From Melampsora larici-populina 98AG31 (Eukaryota; Basidiomycota; Pucciniomycetes; Pucciniales; Melampsoraceae): a stretch of DNA of 64,000 bases. The translations under genes and the position numbers were made by a program. The notes beneath the pieces are model-generated. The model did not search any database. It saw only the letters and a list, made by a program, of their open reading frames with translations, and was not told where the DNA came from. The stretch's first letter is position 1, and each line of letters starts with the position of its first letter. The stretch covers positions 124,001 to 188,000 of the forward strand of contig NW_006768808.1 of assembly GCF_000204055.1 (NCBI RefSeq), written 5' to 3'. Below, piece after piece: positions 47,305-57,365 of this stretch.

Positions 47305-50300
47305 ATGAGTAGTAATACACTCGAGGTTCCACTGCCACCATGTAAGTCACATTCCAGACTTTCAGCGTAATCTTCACCCACTCATTGCTCATCATCCCTT
47401 ACACAGACATTCGCGAAGCTCAGCGGAACCCCATCAAATATCAATGTATGGTCTGACTCAATAGCCAGAGTATGTTATACTTTGCAGAGCATGTTGCAAC
47501 CCCCGCTCACAAAGCATCAGCGGAGAGATACTTGATCAGACAAGCAGAAGACCAAGCCTGGCATCAACAATTTCAGCCGCATAGAACCCCAACTCCACCA
47601 GTCAATGACCTGATTATGAATCACTTCTCCAAAGACAATGATGATCCATCACATCCTGCTTCAATTCCACCATTGCCACTCACTTTGCTACGGTCTTTCA
47701 CTCCATCAGGCAATAATGGAGATGATTCAGACGATGACTCGGACTGGCACCTGGATTTTGACAAGCTTCATGCGGCGTTCATTGCACTTGATTCCACTGA
47801 CAATGATGCTGAAGATCCAGCTGCTTTTGATGAAGAGCTAGATTCAGAGGTTGGAGGGTTGATTATCGAAGACACAGCTGATTGGTACCCATTCAAAAAG
47901 AAAGAGGTAAGATGCTTGACTATGTCTGTTCACTAGATTCTGATTGGTATTGTTCCAATGGTGATAGCATGTGGTGGCTCTGCTCATGATTGGTTTGAAC
48001 CAAAATCTACTCTCACAAACACAATACCAGTGGATCCGATCCCTCCTTCGTCTTCTGGGTGTGACTCTTCCTGAATGAGGGACTTTGTCAAGACTGGTAA
48101 AAAGGTTAAAAGTTCAGCTGGGTCTCAAGGTACATGAGACCACTAGTCCGATTGGTAATCCTCTATTTGGTTTGGATATCAAGACTATCATCATTAATGT
48201 GAGTTCTCTTCCGTCTCATGAAGGAACTACTTTGGAAATAGCTAATAAAATTATTTAGGAGTTGGCAAACCCCTTAGTCAGCCCACATTTGGTCTATGTG
48301 CCTGAGCTGACGGTTAATGGCCCCATCAACCGGCTATCACAATGCGAAAAGTGGCGGGAAGATTATCCTCCACATTTACGTGTACAAATGATATCATCCA
48401 ACAATTTACACTACTACATCTACAAACCAGTCCAACTGAAATCAGAGCAGCTTGTAGTACCAGTGTTCTTCTTCCAACAAGATGATTGTATAATGGCACG
48501 GTGTCTGCCAGCTTTGGTCAAACGCGACCCCTATCACACACAAAATCTTAAAGTCATAATACATGATGATCCAGCTTTTGATTCTGATATTCTATTCAAC
48601 ATTCCTTGCAAAGACTTCTGGCGAACTTTTGATCTTGTGAAGTTGGAGCATCAAGTCCTTATGAAGAACTGGTGTGGCAATTATATGTATAGTAAGTCAC
48701 GTTTTGCGTCCTTATGGTATATTGCCTGCACTCATCATTTCTTTGCAGATTCAGTCGAAGCAAGGGAACCGTGCCATCCCATTGTAAACCCATGGTGAGC
48801 AAAGGCGCAAGGAAAAGTTATACACTACAAGAAACATAACATTTTCTGGGCAGAAAATTAAATCATCTGTATACAAAAATCTGGAAAGGTCAGAAACAGA
48901 GCAAAAAATATGAAAAAATATGCATCCTGTTCCTTGGTTTGACTAGATCTCCAATCTGCATATTTTTCCGTATTTTTAGGGTTCATATTGGTGAGTGTAC
49001 TAACAATACACCCTCATAATCATCAGATTACCACCTGTAACGGAGGATGAAATTTGGCTGATCAGTGCTGAGAGAAAATTTTGATTACTACAAAACCCCA
49101 TAACTTTGTCAATTATGACTCAAAACACTCAATTTTGAGTGCATTGGAAAGCTGGTAATTGCCTTAAGGTAGTCCATAAATGAAGCAAATACGTGGCGGG
49201 CCTGCAAAGAAAGATATCCCCAATGAAATTGAATTTCACATATCATCAAATAGAATGTCAGTCATTGGGATTACACATTGTGTGTCACAATGAGAGTTGT
49301 AGTTCAGGAATTCAGCTTTCTAATGCACCTCAAATCAAGTGTTTTGAGCCATAATTGACAAAGTTATGGGGTTTATAGTAATCAAAACTTTCTCTCAGCA
49401 CTGATCAGCCAAATTTCATCCTCCGTTACAGGTGGTAATCTGATGATTATGAGGGTGTATTGTTAGTACACTCACCAATATGAACCCTAAAAATACGGAA
49501 AAATATGCAGATTGGAGATCTCAAACCAAGGAACAGGATGCATATTTTTTCATATTTTTTGCCCTGTTTCTGACCTTTCCAGATTTTTGTATACAAATAA
49601 TTTAATTTTCTGCCCAGAAAATGTTATGTTTCTTGTAGTGATACAACATGTCCCTCTGGCTCTATATTCAGACGACACTTCTGGAAGCGTCTCCAAAAAG
49701 TGGAACAAGCACATGAGTATCTACTTCACTCTTGCTGGTTTACCTCCAAATCTATCAAATCAAGAATTCAATATACATTTTCTGGCAACTTCGAATTGTG
49801 CAACCGCACTGGAATTATTTGATCCGGTTGTTGATCAACTGAAGTGAAGTACTTTGTGCTACCTTAATGACTAAACTTAGTATTGACCTGGAACTGCTGT
49901 CTTTAGTGATTACGGAACAAATGGCGTCTTCGCATACAATCACACCCTTGGGGAGGACATGATGGTAATGGCAGTGTCTCTGTTCCACCTGGGTGACTCA
50001 CCAATGCAGGCGGAAATATCAAATACTCTCAACCCAGCGAACACCCTTACTCCGTGTCGTATGTGTGATTTACATGTCTCCAAGCAGGCGCAAAAAAAAT
50101 CCCAGAACTTTGTAAGAGATTTTCTTGGGGTAGATGAAGATGGACAAAAGGTATGACTTCCAGATTGTTTATGTCTGTGATCGTCCTGTTGAAGTAACTT
50201 GTTCAGTCCCTTTTGCCTGGGCGCGACTGGGACCAAACGCAATGCTGGACCAAGGAAATGTGGACAACCACTCAAAAACGCCACAGCAAAACCCAAGTTG

Positions 50301-50500
50301 ATGCAATGGGCCGTGATTTGGGAGTGCAAGATCCTGTGAACAAAGTGTTTCAGAAAAAATTTCAACTTGCACACGAATCTTTGCCTCCTTCTGAGGTGGT
50401 GAAACTATGTCAAGAAGTGAATGCGCAATATGGGGAACACATCTTCAATCCAATGTTGCGGCTAGAAGGTGAGAATGTATCTCCTTGCTTTGGGATTTGA
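47305..50500 (+). pseudogene. CACTA/Plavaka-like transposase gene, broken and interrupted
   Basis: Recognisable in pieces: an ATG exon 47305-47341, an exon near 47407-47450 (REAQRNPIKYQC), a long exon to 47906 ending DWYPFKKKE, then 47990-48200 (SPIGNPLFGLDIKTIII), 48262-48698, 48750-49848 (interrupted), about 49908-50150 and about 50203-50468. Family landmarks are HLVYVPEL, LSQCEKW, VVPVFFFQQDD, VPLALYSDDTSGSVSKKWNKH, FTLAGLPPN, HLGDSPMQAEISNT and C-x2-C in TPCRMC. These match a large rust transposase family that I place near CACTA/Plavaka by overall pattern. TGA codons occur near 48076 (where the family has Trp) and 48794, and the exon at 47938 has frame damage. A CACTA-type MITE sits inside the exon at 48823-49640. 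Confidence 0.7.
48823..49640. mobile_element. CACTA-type foldback MITE, 818 bp, with ATA duplication
   Basis: The ends are CACTACAAGAAACATAAC and its exact inverse, flanked by ATA on both sides (48820-48822 and 49641-49643), the 3-bp duplication of CACTA elements. The arms are about 330 bp and nearly perfect, leaving a loop of about 160 bp, with no coding sequence. It lies inside a transposase exon whose reading frame is continuous if the element and one ATA are disregarded. The insertion is thus recent relative to that gene. Confidence 0.93.
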
Positions 50501-50502
50501 AC

Positions 50503-50641
50503 ACTCACCAATATGAACCCTAAAAATACGGAAAAATATGCAGATTGGAGATCTCAAACCAAGGAACAGGATGCATATTTTTTCATATTTTTTGCCCTGT
50601 TTCTGACCTTTCCAGATTTTTGTATACAAATAATTTAATTT
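50503..50641. repeat. Fragment of the CACTA MITE right arm
   Basis: About 137 bp appear identical to 49470-49607, in the same orientation, but without the terminal CACTA motif or the left arm. It lies 0.86 kb downstream of the full element. Confidence 0.9.
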
Positions 50642-50783
50642 TAGTATGATTCTGGTTTTGATCTGAGAGTAGTTTTTCGTTTTCCCAATAACCTTACTGA
50701 ACATCAATCCCAATGTATTTTCTTCAAATGTTTTTCTTTATATGTTTATGATTGTGTCTGATGCGACTTCCTCTCTTTCCTTA

Positions 50784-51103
50784 TCTTTTGGAAAGAGAGT
50801 AAGTGTTTCTCTTAAAAATCACCGTTTACCATCTCGTTACTGATTTAACTCGACAAACACATTAGACTTCCGTTAGATCATTTGTCAGAGCCTTTGTGCT
50901 TACCTTTCTGTTTCTCACATTAACTTTTACCTCCCGAACCGTTAGGTATAAAACACATCATTTATCTTGTTACATTTCATCTACCTAACTTGTTTCTTTC
51001 TTATTTCTTTTTCTTATTGTTTCTAGGTTAGCAAAGGTCTGCATACCTAAGCTTTGTAGGAGAAGAGTGCTTACTTTGTGCACTATATTTGTAGGTTAGT
51101 AGA
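50784..51103 (+). repeat. Intron-containing copy of a duplicated transcribed unit
   Basis: Three blocks shared with the copy at 51120-51284 are separated here by two segments absent there: 50799-50865 (GTA AGT ... TTAG, 67 bp) and 50946-51026 (GTATAA ... CTAG, 81 bp). Each has a splice-like donor, a TAAC/CTAAC-type branch motif and a pyrimidine-rich 3' end in the second. The exon parts show no protein family I know; the plus frame is open but hydrophobic and basic. It may be part of a retroelement leader. Confidence 0.7.
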
Positions 51104-51119
51104 GCAGTAATATAATCTA

Positions 51120-51284
51120 ATCTTTTGGAAAGAGAACTTCCGTTAGATAATTCGTCAGAGCCTTTGTGCTTACCTTTCTGTTTCTCACATTAACTTTTAC
51201 CTCCCGAACCGTTAGGTTAGCAAAGGTCTGCATACCTAAGCTTTGTAGGAGAAGAGTGCTTACTTCGTGCACTATATTTATAGG
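51120..51284 (+). repeat. Intronless copy of the same unit
   Basis: It has the same order TCTTTTGGAAAGAGA / ACTTCCGTTAGAT... / GTTAGCAAAGGTCTGC... as the copy just upstream, but joined exactly at the intron borders. About five substitutions separate the copies. Homology ends after ACTATATTTATAG. Confidence 0.8.
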
Positions 51285-51366
51285 TACTGAGGTGTTCCAA
51301 GCCATTTACAGTATTAAGTAAAATAAGTAGATGTCACCACTTACAATAATCGTAGTACCAATTGAG

Positions 51367-51957
51367 CTACATGAGCGCTTCATGAGGGTCGGAGGCTATA
51401 GCAAGCACCTGAAGAACGCTGGGATGTACAGTCGCACGCATCATGGCCAAGAGAATCTCTTCCAAGATCCAATCAAAGAGCGAGTGGATTACAGGGCAAG
51501 GGTTGATCAGGTAGTCATTAATCCGAGCAAAGAACCACACCCTTTCGTTCAAGCCGTCAACCCATTCGCCGTAATTGGCCCCATCCTTTTGCAAACGGGT
51601 GGTCAAGGTGGCATACATCCTCATGCGTTGCCAATCCAAGAATTCCAGCATGTGGGCTACCGTGCTGAGATCTTCTCCGCGGTCTACAGCGTCCTCTATA
51701 GCTTGGGTAAGTTGGAGAGAGATACGAGGTTGATCAATTTTGGCAGGATTAATTGGATACATGTTGCTCAAAGGTGATGGGACAGATTCAACGCAAGGAT
51801 TTGGCAAAGAAAAGAGGATTGAAGATGTCCTAACACAGTTATAGGACATCTTCGGGTAATGGGTCACCGGTCTCTGTATGACTTGTTCATGCAGAGACCG
51901 TACAAGGGATATAAAATCGATATCCCTTTGGTTAATGATATTATCTAAAGGGTTCAT
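51367..51957 (-). pseudogene. Gag-like retroelement fragment, uncertain
   Basis: This minus-strand frame of about 196 residues ends at 51367. The part from residue 80 on (SRISLQLTQ... then RLQKDGANYGEWVDGLN, VWFFARINDYLINPCP, WILEEILLAMMRATVHPSV) has the D-G-x-N-Y-x-x-W layout of the N-terminal gag domain in Copia-type elements. The first 50 residues contain a short hairpin (GATGTCCTA...TAGGACATC) and look non-homologous. No protease, integrase or RT follows, so it is a fragment or a domesticated stand-alone gene. Confidence 0.45.
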
Positions 51958-52148
51958 ATAATATCACACGATATTGTAATCGAAAGACTCTCATCTTGTT
52001 TCCTTGATATCATCATGCAAGATGAATCCATTCACATTGTTTCATCAGCAAAGGATGTGAAACATATAACAGTATGTTGATAACCAGATATCCATATTTC
52101 ATTCACTTTGATTGATAACAAAAAGTATTTGAGGAAGTTACAGTGTAT
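51958..52148. other. Short spacer without a gene
   Basis: AT-rich; possibly the remains of the element carrying the gag-like fragment. Confidence 0.3.
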
Positions 52149-52941
52149 CTAAACAAATTCCCCGTCCAATTCCACTTGGAATTGGTAGAACATGAGTGGA
52201 TAGAGCATCATCCGAGCAGCAGAACCGGGCGAAATATCCCAAGACTTTAAAAGTTCCATGTTGACATACTCCCGGAATAAGAACAAGTCAAAGTGATTGA
52301 CACCCTTCGACTCCAAAATGGGCAGGACTATGTCTATTCCAGCCGAGTCCATCTGAGTGAAACAAAGATACATCTTGAGGTCAGACTTGTCCATGACGTT
52401 TTGCAGTGCCATGTAATTGACCCAACCTCCGTCAACGGGGAACTCTAAAGAAACAGATACTCCCAGAATAAGAACAAGTCAAAGTGATTGACACCCTTTG
52501 ACTCCAAAATGGGCAGGACTATGTCTATTTTGGCCGAGTCCATCTGAGTGAAACAAAGATACATCTTGAGGTCAGACTCGTCCATGACGTTTCGCAGTGC
52601 CATGTAATTGACCCAACCTCCGTCCACGGGGAACTCTAAAGAAACGGATCAGGTCATCCATTTTGAGAATGGATTTATAGTGAGTGCGTATGGAACTCAC
52701 CTAAAACTGGGCGTTCCCTTATGGGGCGATCTCCCTCTTCAGCCGCGCACACTGCAGTTGAGGCTGGTGTTGCCTTGTCTGAACCCGTGCTCATGGCCTT
52801 ATTGGTAGGGGTCAAAGATTGACGTTGTTCAAAACCCTCCACTTTGACAGCGCTTGGTTGATCCCCCATTACTTCCTTTTGGTTGCTTTTGGATGTGGAG
52901 GAAGGTCCACCACTATGTCGCACAAAGTGATTAAAGACCAT
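52149..52941 (-). CDS. Rust-type hypothetical protein, 178 aa, with duplicated second exon
   Basis: Function not recognised. The ATG at 52941 opens an exon to 52701 (Ser/Gln/Lys-rich, VMGDQPSAVKVEGFEQRQ). It splices through GTGAGT to an exon reading EFPVDGGWVNYMALxNVMD, FTQMDSAxIDIVLPILESKG and HFDLFLF. That exon start exists twice, at 52635 and at 52444, because a 191-bp unit (52267-52457 and 52458-52648) is tandemly duplicated together with its splice acceptor. Joining to the distal copy gives an intact 178-residue chain ending at 52149. Joining to the proximal copy gives an earlier stop near 52445. The exon content (Asp-x-Lys-Met-Tyr helix) looks globular. Upstream exons beyond 52941 are possible. 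Confidence 0.5.
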
Positions 52942-53321
52942 GATGGTACAAAGAATGAAGAAGCACTTACGAGTTCTTCTTATAACCTAGAAAAAAACCA
53001 GCGCTGCTTCTGGTGGAATATCAACTTTGCTTTGGCATTTTTGAAGGTCAGATGGAGGAATTGATTGTTTGAAGGTGCTTCAAGAGAACAAAAAAAATAT
53101 CTTTGCGGGACCATATATTGGAAAAGCAAAGTTTGTGGGTCCACGTTAAAAACCATGCGGGCCCACAGTATCAGGTTCATTTGCCGGAGGGCAAACAAAC
53201 CTTTGCCAAATTTCTTCACTCTGCGCTGAATCAATCCAACACCTCTGCCTTTTTTCGAAGTTTCTCATTTGGCATTAAAACCCCTTGAAAAATGCCTTCA
53301 GATCCATTGTTTAGTTTCAGT

Positions 53322-54423
53322 CACAGCCCCCAATCACAAGTCACTGGCAGGCCAGTGCCTCCCACCGACCCTAGCAAGTTATGAGCAAGTTATGAGAAAT
53401 TTATGAAATGGATATCAAATGGATAACATCCATTGATTGGGAATTTGTTGAGAAGTGGATGGGAGACCACCAAAATTGAGATGATGTCATACAGCATCAT
53501 AAACCTGTACAAACCTGCTCCTGTATTTCCCCACCAAGAATATATAGTTTATTAACCTTTGTGACATAAATTGACTGAGTTATTGAGGTTTGAAAAAAAA
53601 TTACGGACAAAAAATACTATTTTTGTGCTATACCTAAGAATTGATTCTGGAATATCTTCCAGATTTATGAATATACATACAAAAAAAATTGATAATCCTT
53701 TTGAAAATATGTTTCTCCACATTTTTGTCCTGTAAAGCCTTCCTGTATGGGCAGTATTTCCACATGTAATTCCTGAATGTGTCTGCAAGTTTGATTTTCT
53801 GAAGTTCTTTGCCCCAAGACAAATTTTGAGGGAACATATTGCCAAAATCATTCTGAGTTTGATTGATATACATGTAGATGGTATTTGACAAAAATTTCTG
53901 CCATAAACTTTGCCATATTCTGCCTAGAAACAAATAATCAATCAAATTGTTGACTGCTCATGTACACACCACAATTACATATAGAAATACTGCCCATACA
54001 GGAAGGCTGTAGGGGACCAAAATGTGGAGAAACGTATTTTCCAAAGGAAACTCAATTTTTTTGTGTATGTAGATTGATGAAGGTGGAAAACATTCCAGAA
54101 TCAATTCTTAGGTATAGTACCAAAATAGTATTTTTTGTCCGTGATTTTTTTTTTCAAACCTCAATAACTCAGTCAATTTATGTCACAAAGGTTAATAGAC
54201 TATATATTCTTGGTGGGGAAATACAGGAGCAGGTTTGTACAGGTTTATGATGCTGTATGACATCATCTCAATTTTGGTGGTATGACATATTTTGCTGGTA
54301 ACTGACCCAAAACATCTTGATAGCAGATGGATGTTGTGCTGAAAACAAATTGAAGTTTTGTTGAAAACATTTTGGAGACATCGGATGTACTGGCCTGCCA
54401 GTGACCAGTAGTTGGGGGCTGTG
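53322..54423. mobile_element. Foldback element, 1102 bp, 3-bp target duplication
   Basis: The ends CACAGCCCCCAA and its inverse TTGGGGGCTGTG are flanked by AGT on both sides (53319-53321 and 54424-54426). The arms share ACTGGCAGGCCAGT near the tips and then pair over about 400 bp (for example 53464-53660 with 54110-54283). The interior has no transposase. CAC...GTG ends with a 3-bp duplication fit the CACTA/CMC group. Small indels in both arms suggest an older copy than the one at 48823. Confidence 0.8.
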
Positions 54424-54475
54424 AGTAAGTTCCCCAAATTACTTGTCAATGTCCACTAGCTGAAATGTTTCTCAG

Positions 54476-56735
54476 ATGGAGGAATCGACTTCCAAGGTCA
54501 AGCTGATAGTGGTCAGTCTCCAACCACTGGCCTTCAAAGATTCAACAGTGTTGGCGGTGTCAGGAATAGCCACGGTGAGTTTTCTTTTTCCAAACATTCA
54601 AGTTGGGTCACTTGCCATTCGAAGTAGCCAACCACTTTGATTGGCGTGTGGTGCAATTGACTCACCCAACAATGCAGGAGATTTGCAGTCTCCAACGCCT
54701 GGGAAACAAAGGTTCAACAGTGTTGGGGGTTTCAGGAATCCCAACGGTGAGATGTCCCTATCCATTCAAAGACCCAGTGTTGAATTGATCTGACCCAAAT
54801 TCCACCGAGCTCAGAAGGTGGCATCCAATCGCAGGGTCATTCTGAAACGTTTCCGTCTCCAAACTCACATGGGCTTCACAGGTTCAACAGCCAAGGCAAG
54901 CTCAGGAATACCAACCGTGAGATGACGTAGTTTCTTCATCAATGATGTTTGCTAAAGACATTGATTCACGAGTAAAGTAAATGTATTTACTTTCTTGCGA
55001 CGTCAGAGTCCAACAGGTTTAGTAACCCGCAAACTCCCACATTGGAAGACCACCGCATCGAACCATCTCAGGCCTGCCAACACCAAGATGATAGGTCTCT
55101 ATTGCCCATAGCTCGAACCGGCAGTCACCGGGCAAGCGCGCAAACAACTCCCTTCGGGCAGCCACCCAGTTGGAAGGAGATGGTCTCGAATGAGCACCCA
55201 CAGACCCAAGATTATGGGACGGATGATGGGTTGATCATATTTGCAAATCCTCTCCCGGTGCCAACCAAGAAAGTCTTTGAAATGATGGCCAATTATTGTA
55301 CATTAGATGCAGAATACCGCGCCTTTGCGCTGTCCCAATCTGAGGTACAGAAATCCTCTATTAAGCAGAGTTACTTTGGGTCACTTACATCACTGTCTTT
55401 CTTGCGCGACAGGTGTTTGGCAAGAATAACCGACATCTCGCAGGAGCAACCACCCAGTCATTGACTTTGATGGAGATATTGCGGCTCCAAACCAAGATGG
55501 ATTTGCTCACGGGACAAGTAGCAACGTTGTCCCTCATGGTTTGCGCAATGTCATCCCGCCCTCCTGCAGCAGGGTGAAGGACAGTCTGCTGCTACCTCTG
55601 CCACACCTCCGTGCGACAAGTGGGTGGCGAGTGCGAAGCTCGTGGTAATAACTTTGACTTCCACTCTCCTAAATCATTCATAAAGAAACTGACTGAATAT
55701 TGGTCTGCGGTCTAGGGTGTGATTAACTCCATGGCACTTAAATTACTGTTTTCTCCGCTACTGGACTCGTATACTGCGCTTGAAACAACTCCAGAAGGTT
55801 ACCTCCCCAATTTGCTGTTTAATACACTCAAGGTAAAATTCACATGTATGAGATTTGGGGAAACTCTGATGTCATTTGTTTTCCCTGTAGAAAACAATTG
55901 GGAAGGAAAGTGCCGCCTTTATTGCTGAACACCTACCACCCCTATACCAAGGAGTCAAGGATGCAGCAGATACAAACACATTTGCTACTGCCCTCCAAGA
56001 CGCGGGCAAACATGCTCGAGAGAAGTTGCGCAATCTTGTAAGTTTCATTGACTTCGACTCACCGGTCGCATCGCACTCACTAACCATGAAGTTTGCCAGC
56101 TTTTGGTGGGTATCCATGACCCTAAAACCAAGGAGCTTGTTACCATCCCCGTTCCGACCATCAAAAACCTGGTACAACGAGTAAGTCCCTATATTTTGTT
56201 TGAACCACAAAGGGTCATTGACCCTGTATATATTTGTTGTTGAACTATATATAGGTTGCTGTTAGATGTGGTGAGGCTAAGGATAATGCCCAAGTTGAAG
56301 AGGTGTGGGCCAAAACGGATCATGCCATGCGGGCACGTATTGCTTACCTGGTGAGCTTGTATACACTATAGATCTTTAGGTGACCGCTAGCTTACCCAAG
56401 CTATTTGGCTCAGCGTCACGAAGCCACCCGTTTGATTGTGAAAGGTCGGAAAGGTTGTGAATCCATCTGGGGGAATTTTGATAAGCAGCTCTCCTTGCTG
56501 CGATTGAGACGTGATGATGTCTATACTACCGCATAAGACAACTTAACAGCATCAGTATATTCATCTTTGGGCCAAAAACAGTTGACACTGTTTGATACCC
56601 TAGGTTTTATCAGCTGATTCTGGACGAGGATTGCCAGCTTTTTGACGGGAAGACCTGGTTTAAAACTCTGAAAGCGGAGAAGATTGCACGAAACAAGGGG
56701 CTCGATTTGCCTTCCGAGGCGGACATCATTGCATG
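54476..56735 (+). pseudogene. Rust-type multi-exon gene with repeated exons, probably broken
   Basis: Function not recognised. Three successive exons (about 54474-54576, 54678-54748, 54820-54920) are diverged repeats ending in RFNSVGGVRNSHG, RFNSVGGFRNPNG and RFNSQGKLRNTN before the donor. Further exons are 55008-55343 (VFEMMANYCTLDAEYRAFAL), 55415-55575 (LMEILRLQTKMDLLTGQVATLS), 55717-55831, 55891-56039 (KTIGKESAAFIAEHLPPLYQG), 56099-56180 (GIHDPKTKELVTIPVP), 56255-56350, 56413-56532 and 56603-56735. The last two need a donor at 56533, but the bases are ATAAGA instead of GTAAGA, so the frame runs into TAA. The family reads to me like a multicopy rust gene. It lies inside the nested transposon block and may be element-borne. 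Confidence 0.55.
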
Positions 56736-57029
56736 AATTCCTCAAAATCAAATTCCACCACGTGAGGACAGTGGAACAGGGTCTGGATAGAACAGGTGAT
56801 CCCAAACATCTCCAAGAAAATACCAAATATAATCAATAATATTACAATTATTTAATAGAACTTCATAAGACGATTTATAGAATCTATTACACATTATTAT
56901 CACTATACGCAAAGTGATACTTGTTTAGCTTCCCAATTTCAATTATCATTACCTATCATGTAGGCTTTGAAATGATATTTGAGTTGTTTGCCTAATCATT
57001 GAACCGTGCCCATGCTGAGCTGAGCGTGA
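56736..57029. other. Short interval without a gene
   Basis: AT-rich; nothing supported. Confidence 0.4.
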
Positions 57030-57365
57030 ATTTCCCGTGAGCCTGAAAAGCCCCAAACGTCAAGTATTGAATCGGACTGCACTGCCCGATGGACAGCTCC
57101 GGGTTCAGACCAAACGGGCCGGTGGCGTGTTTGACGCTCTGGAGGCAATATCATGCCCGCCAGCTGGCAGCCACCAGCTCTTGAGGCGAGATCAAGCTCG
57201 CCCGCAGCCAGCCAGGAGCTCGCCTGCAGCCGGCCCTAAGCTTGCCTGTGACCCAGCTTGCCTGGCCGCTTGCTGGCGGTCCACGCGAGGCCCAACGGTA
57301 GACGGCCTGCGCGCGCGGAGTGGTGGGCCGCCTTGAGGCTGTCTCGACGCCTCTGTGGTGTAGTG
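57030..57365. repeat. GC-rich block ending in CACTACACCAC (inverted)
   Basis: Short repeated GCCTGCAGCC, GCCCGCC and AGCTCGCC motifs form a block much richer in GC than its flanks. Its right border, read on the minus strand, is CACTACACCACAGAGGCG. The block at 46.8 kb contains TACACCACGGAAGC in the opposite orientation. The two may be the subterminal ends of one large element. Confidence 0.5.

Noticed and set aside
46670..47308. Plus-strand ORF of 212 codons and overlapping minus ORFs
   Set aside because: The region is a GC-rich repeat block in which all frames stay open; no protein-like composition.
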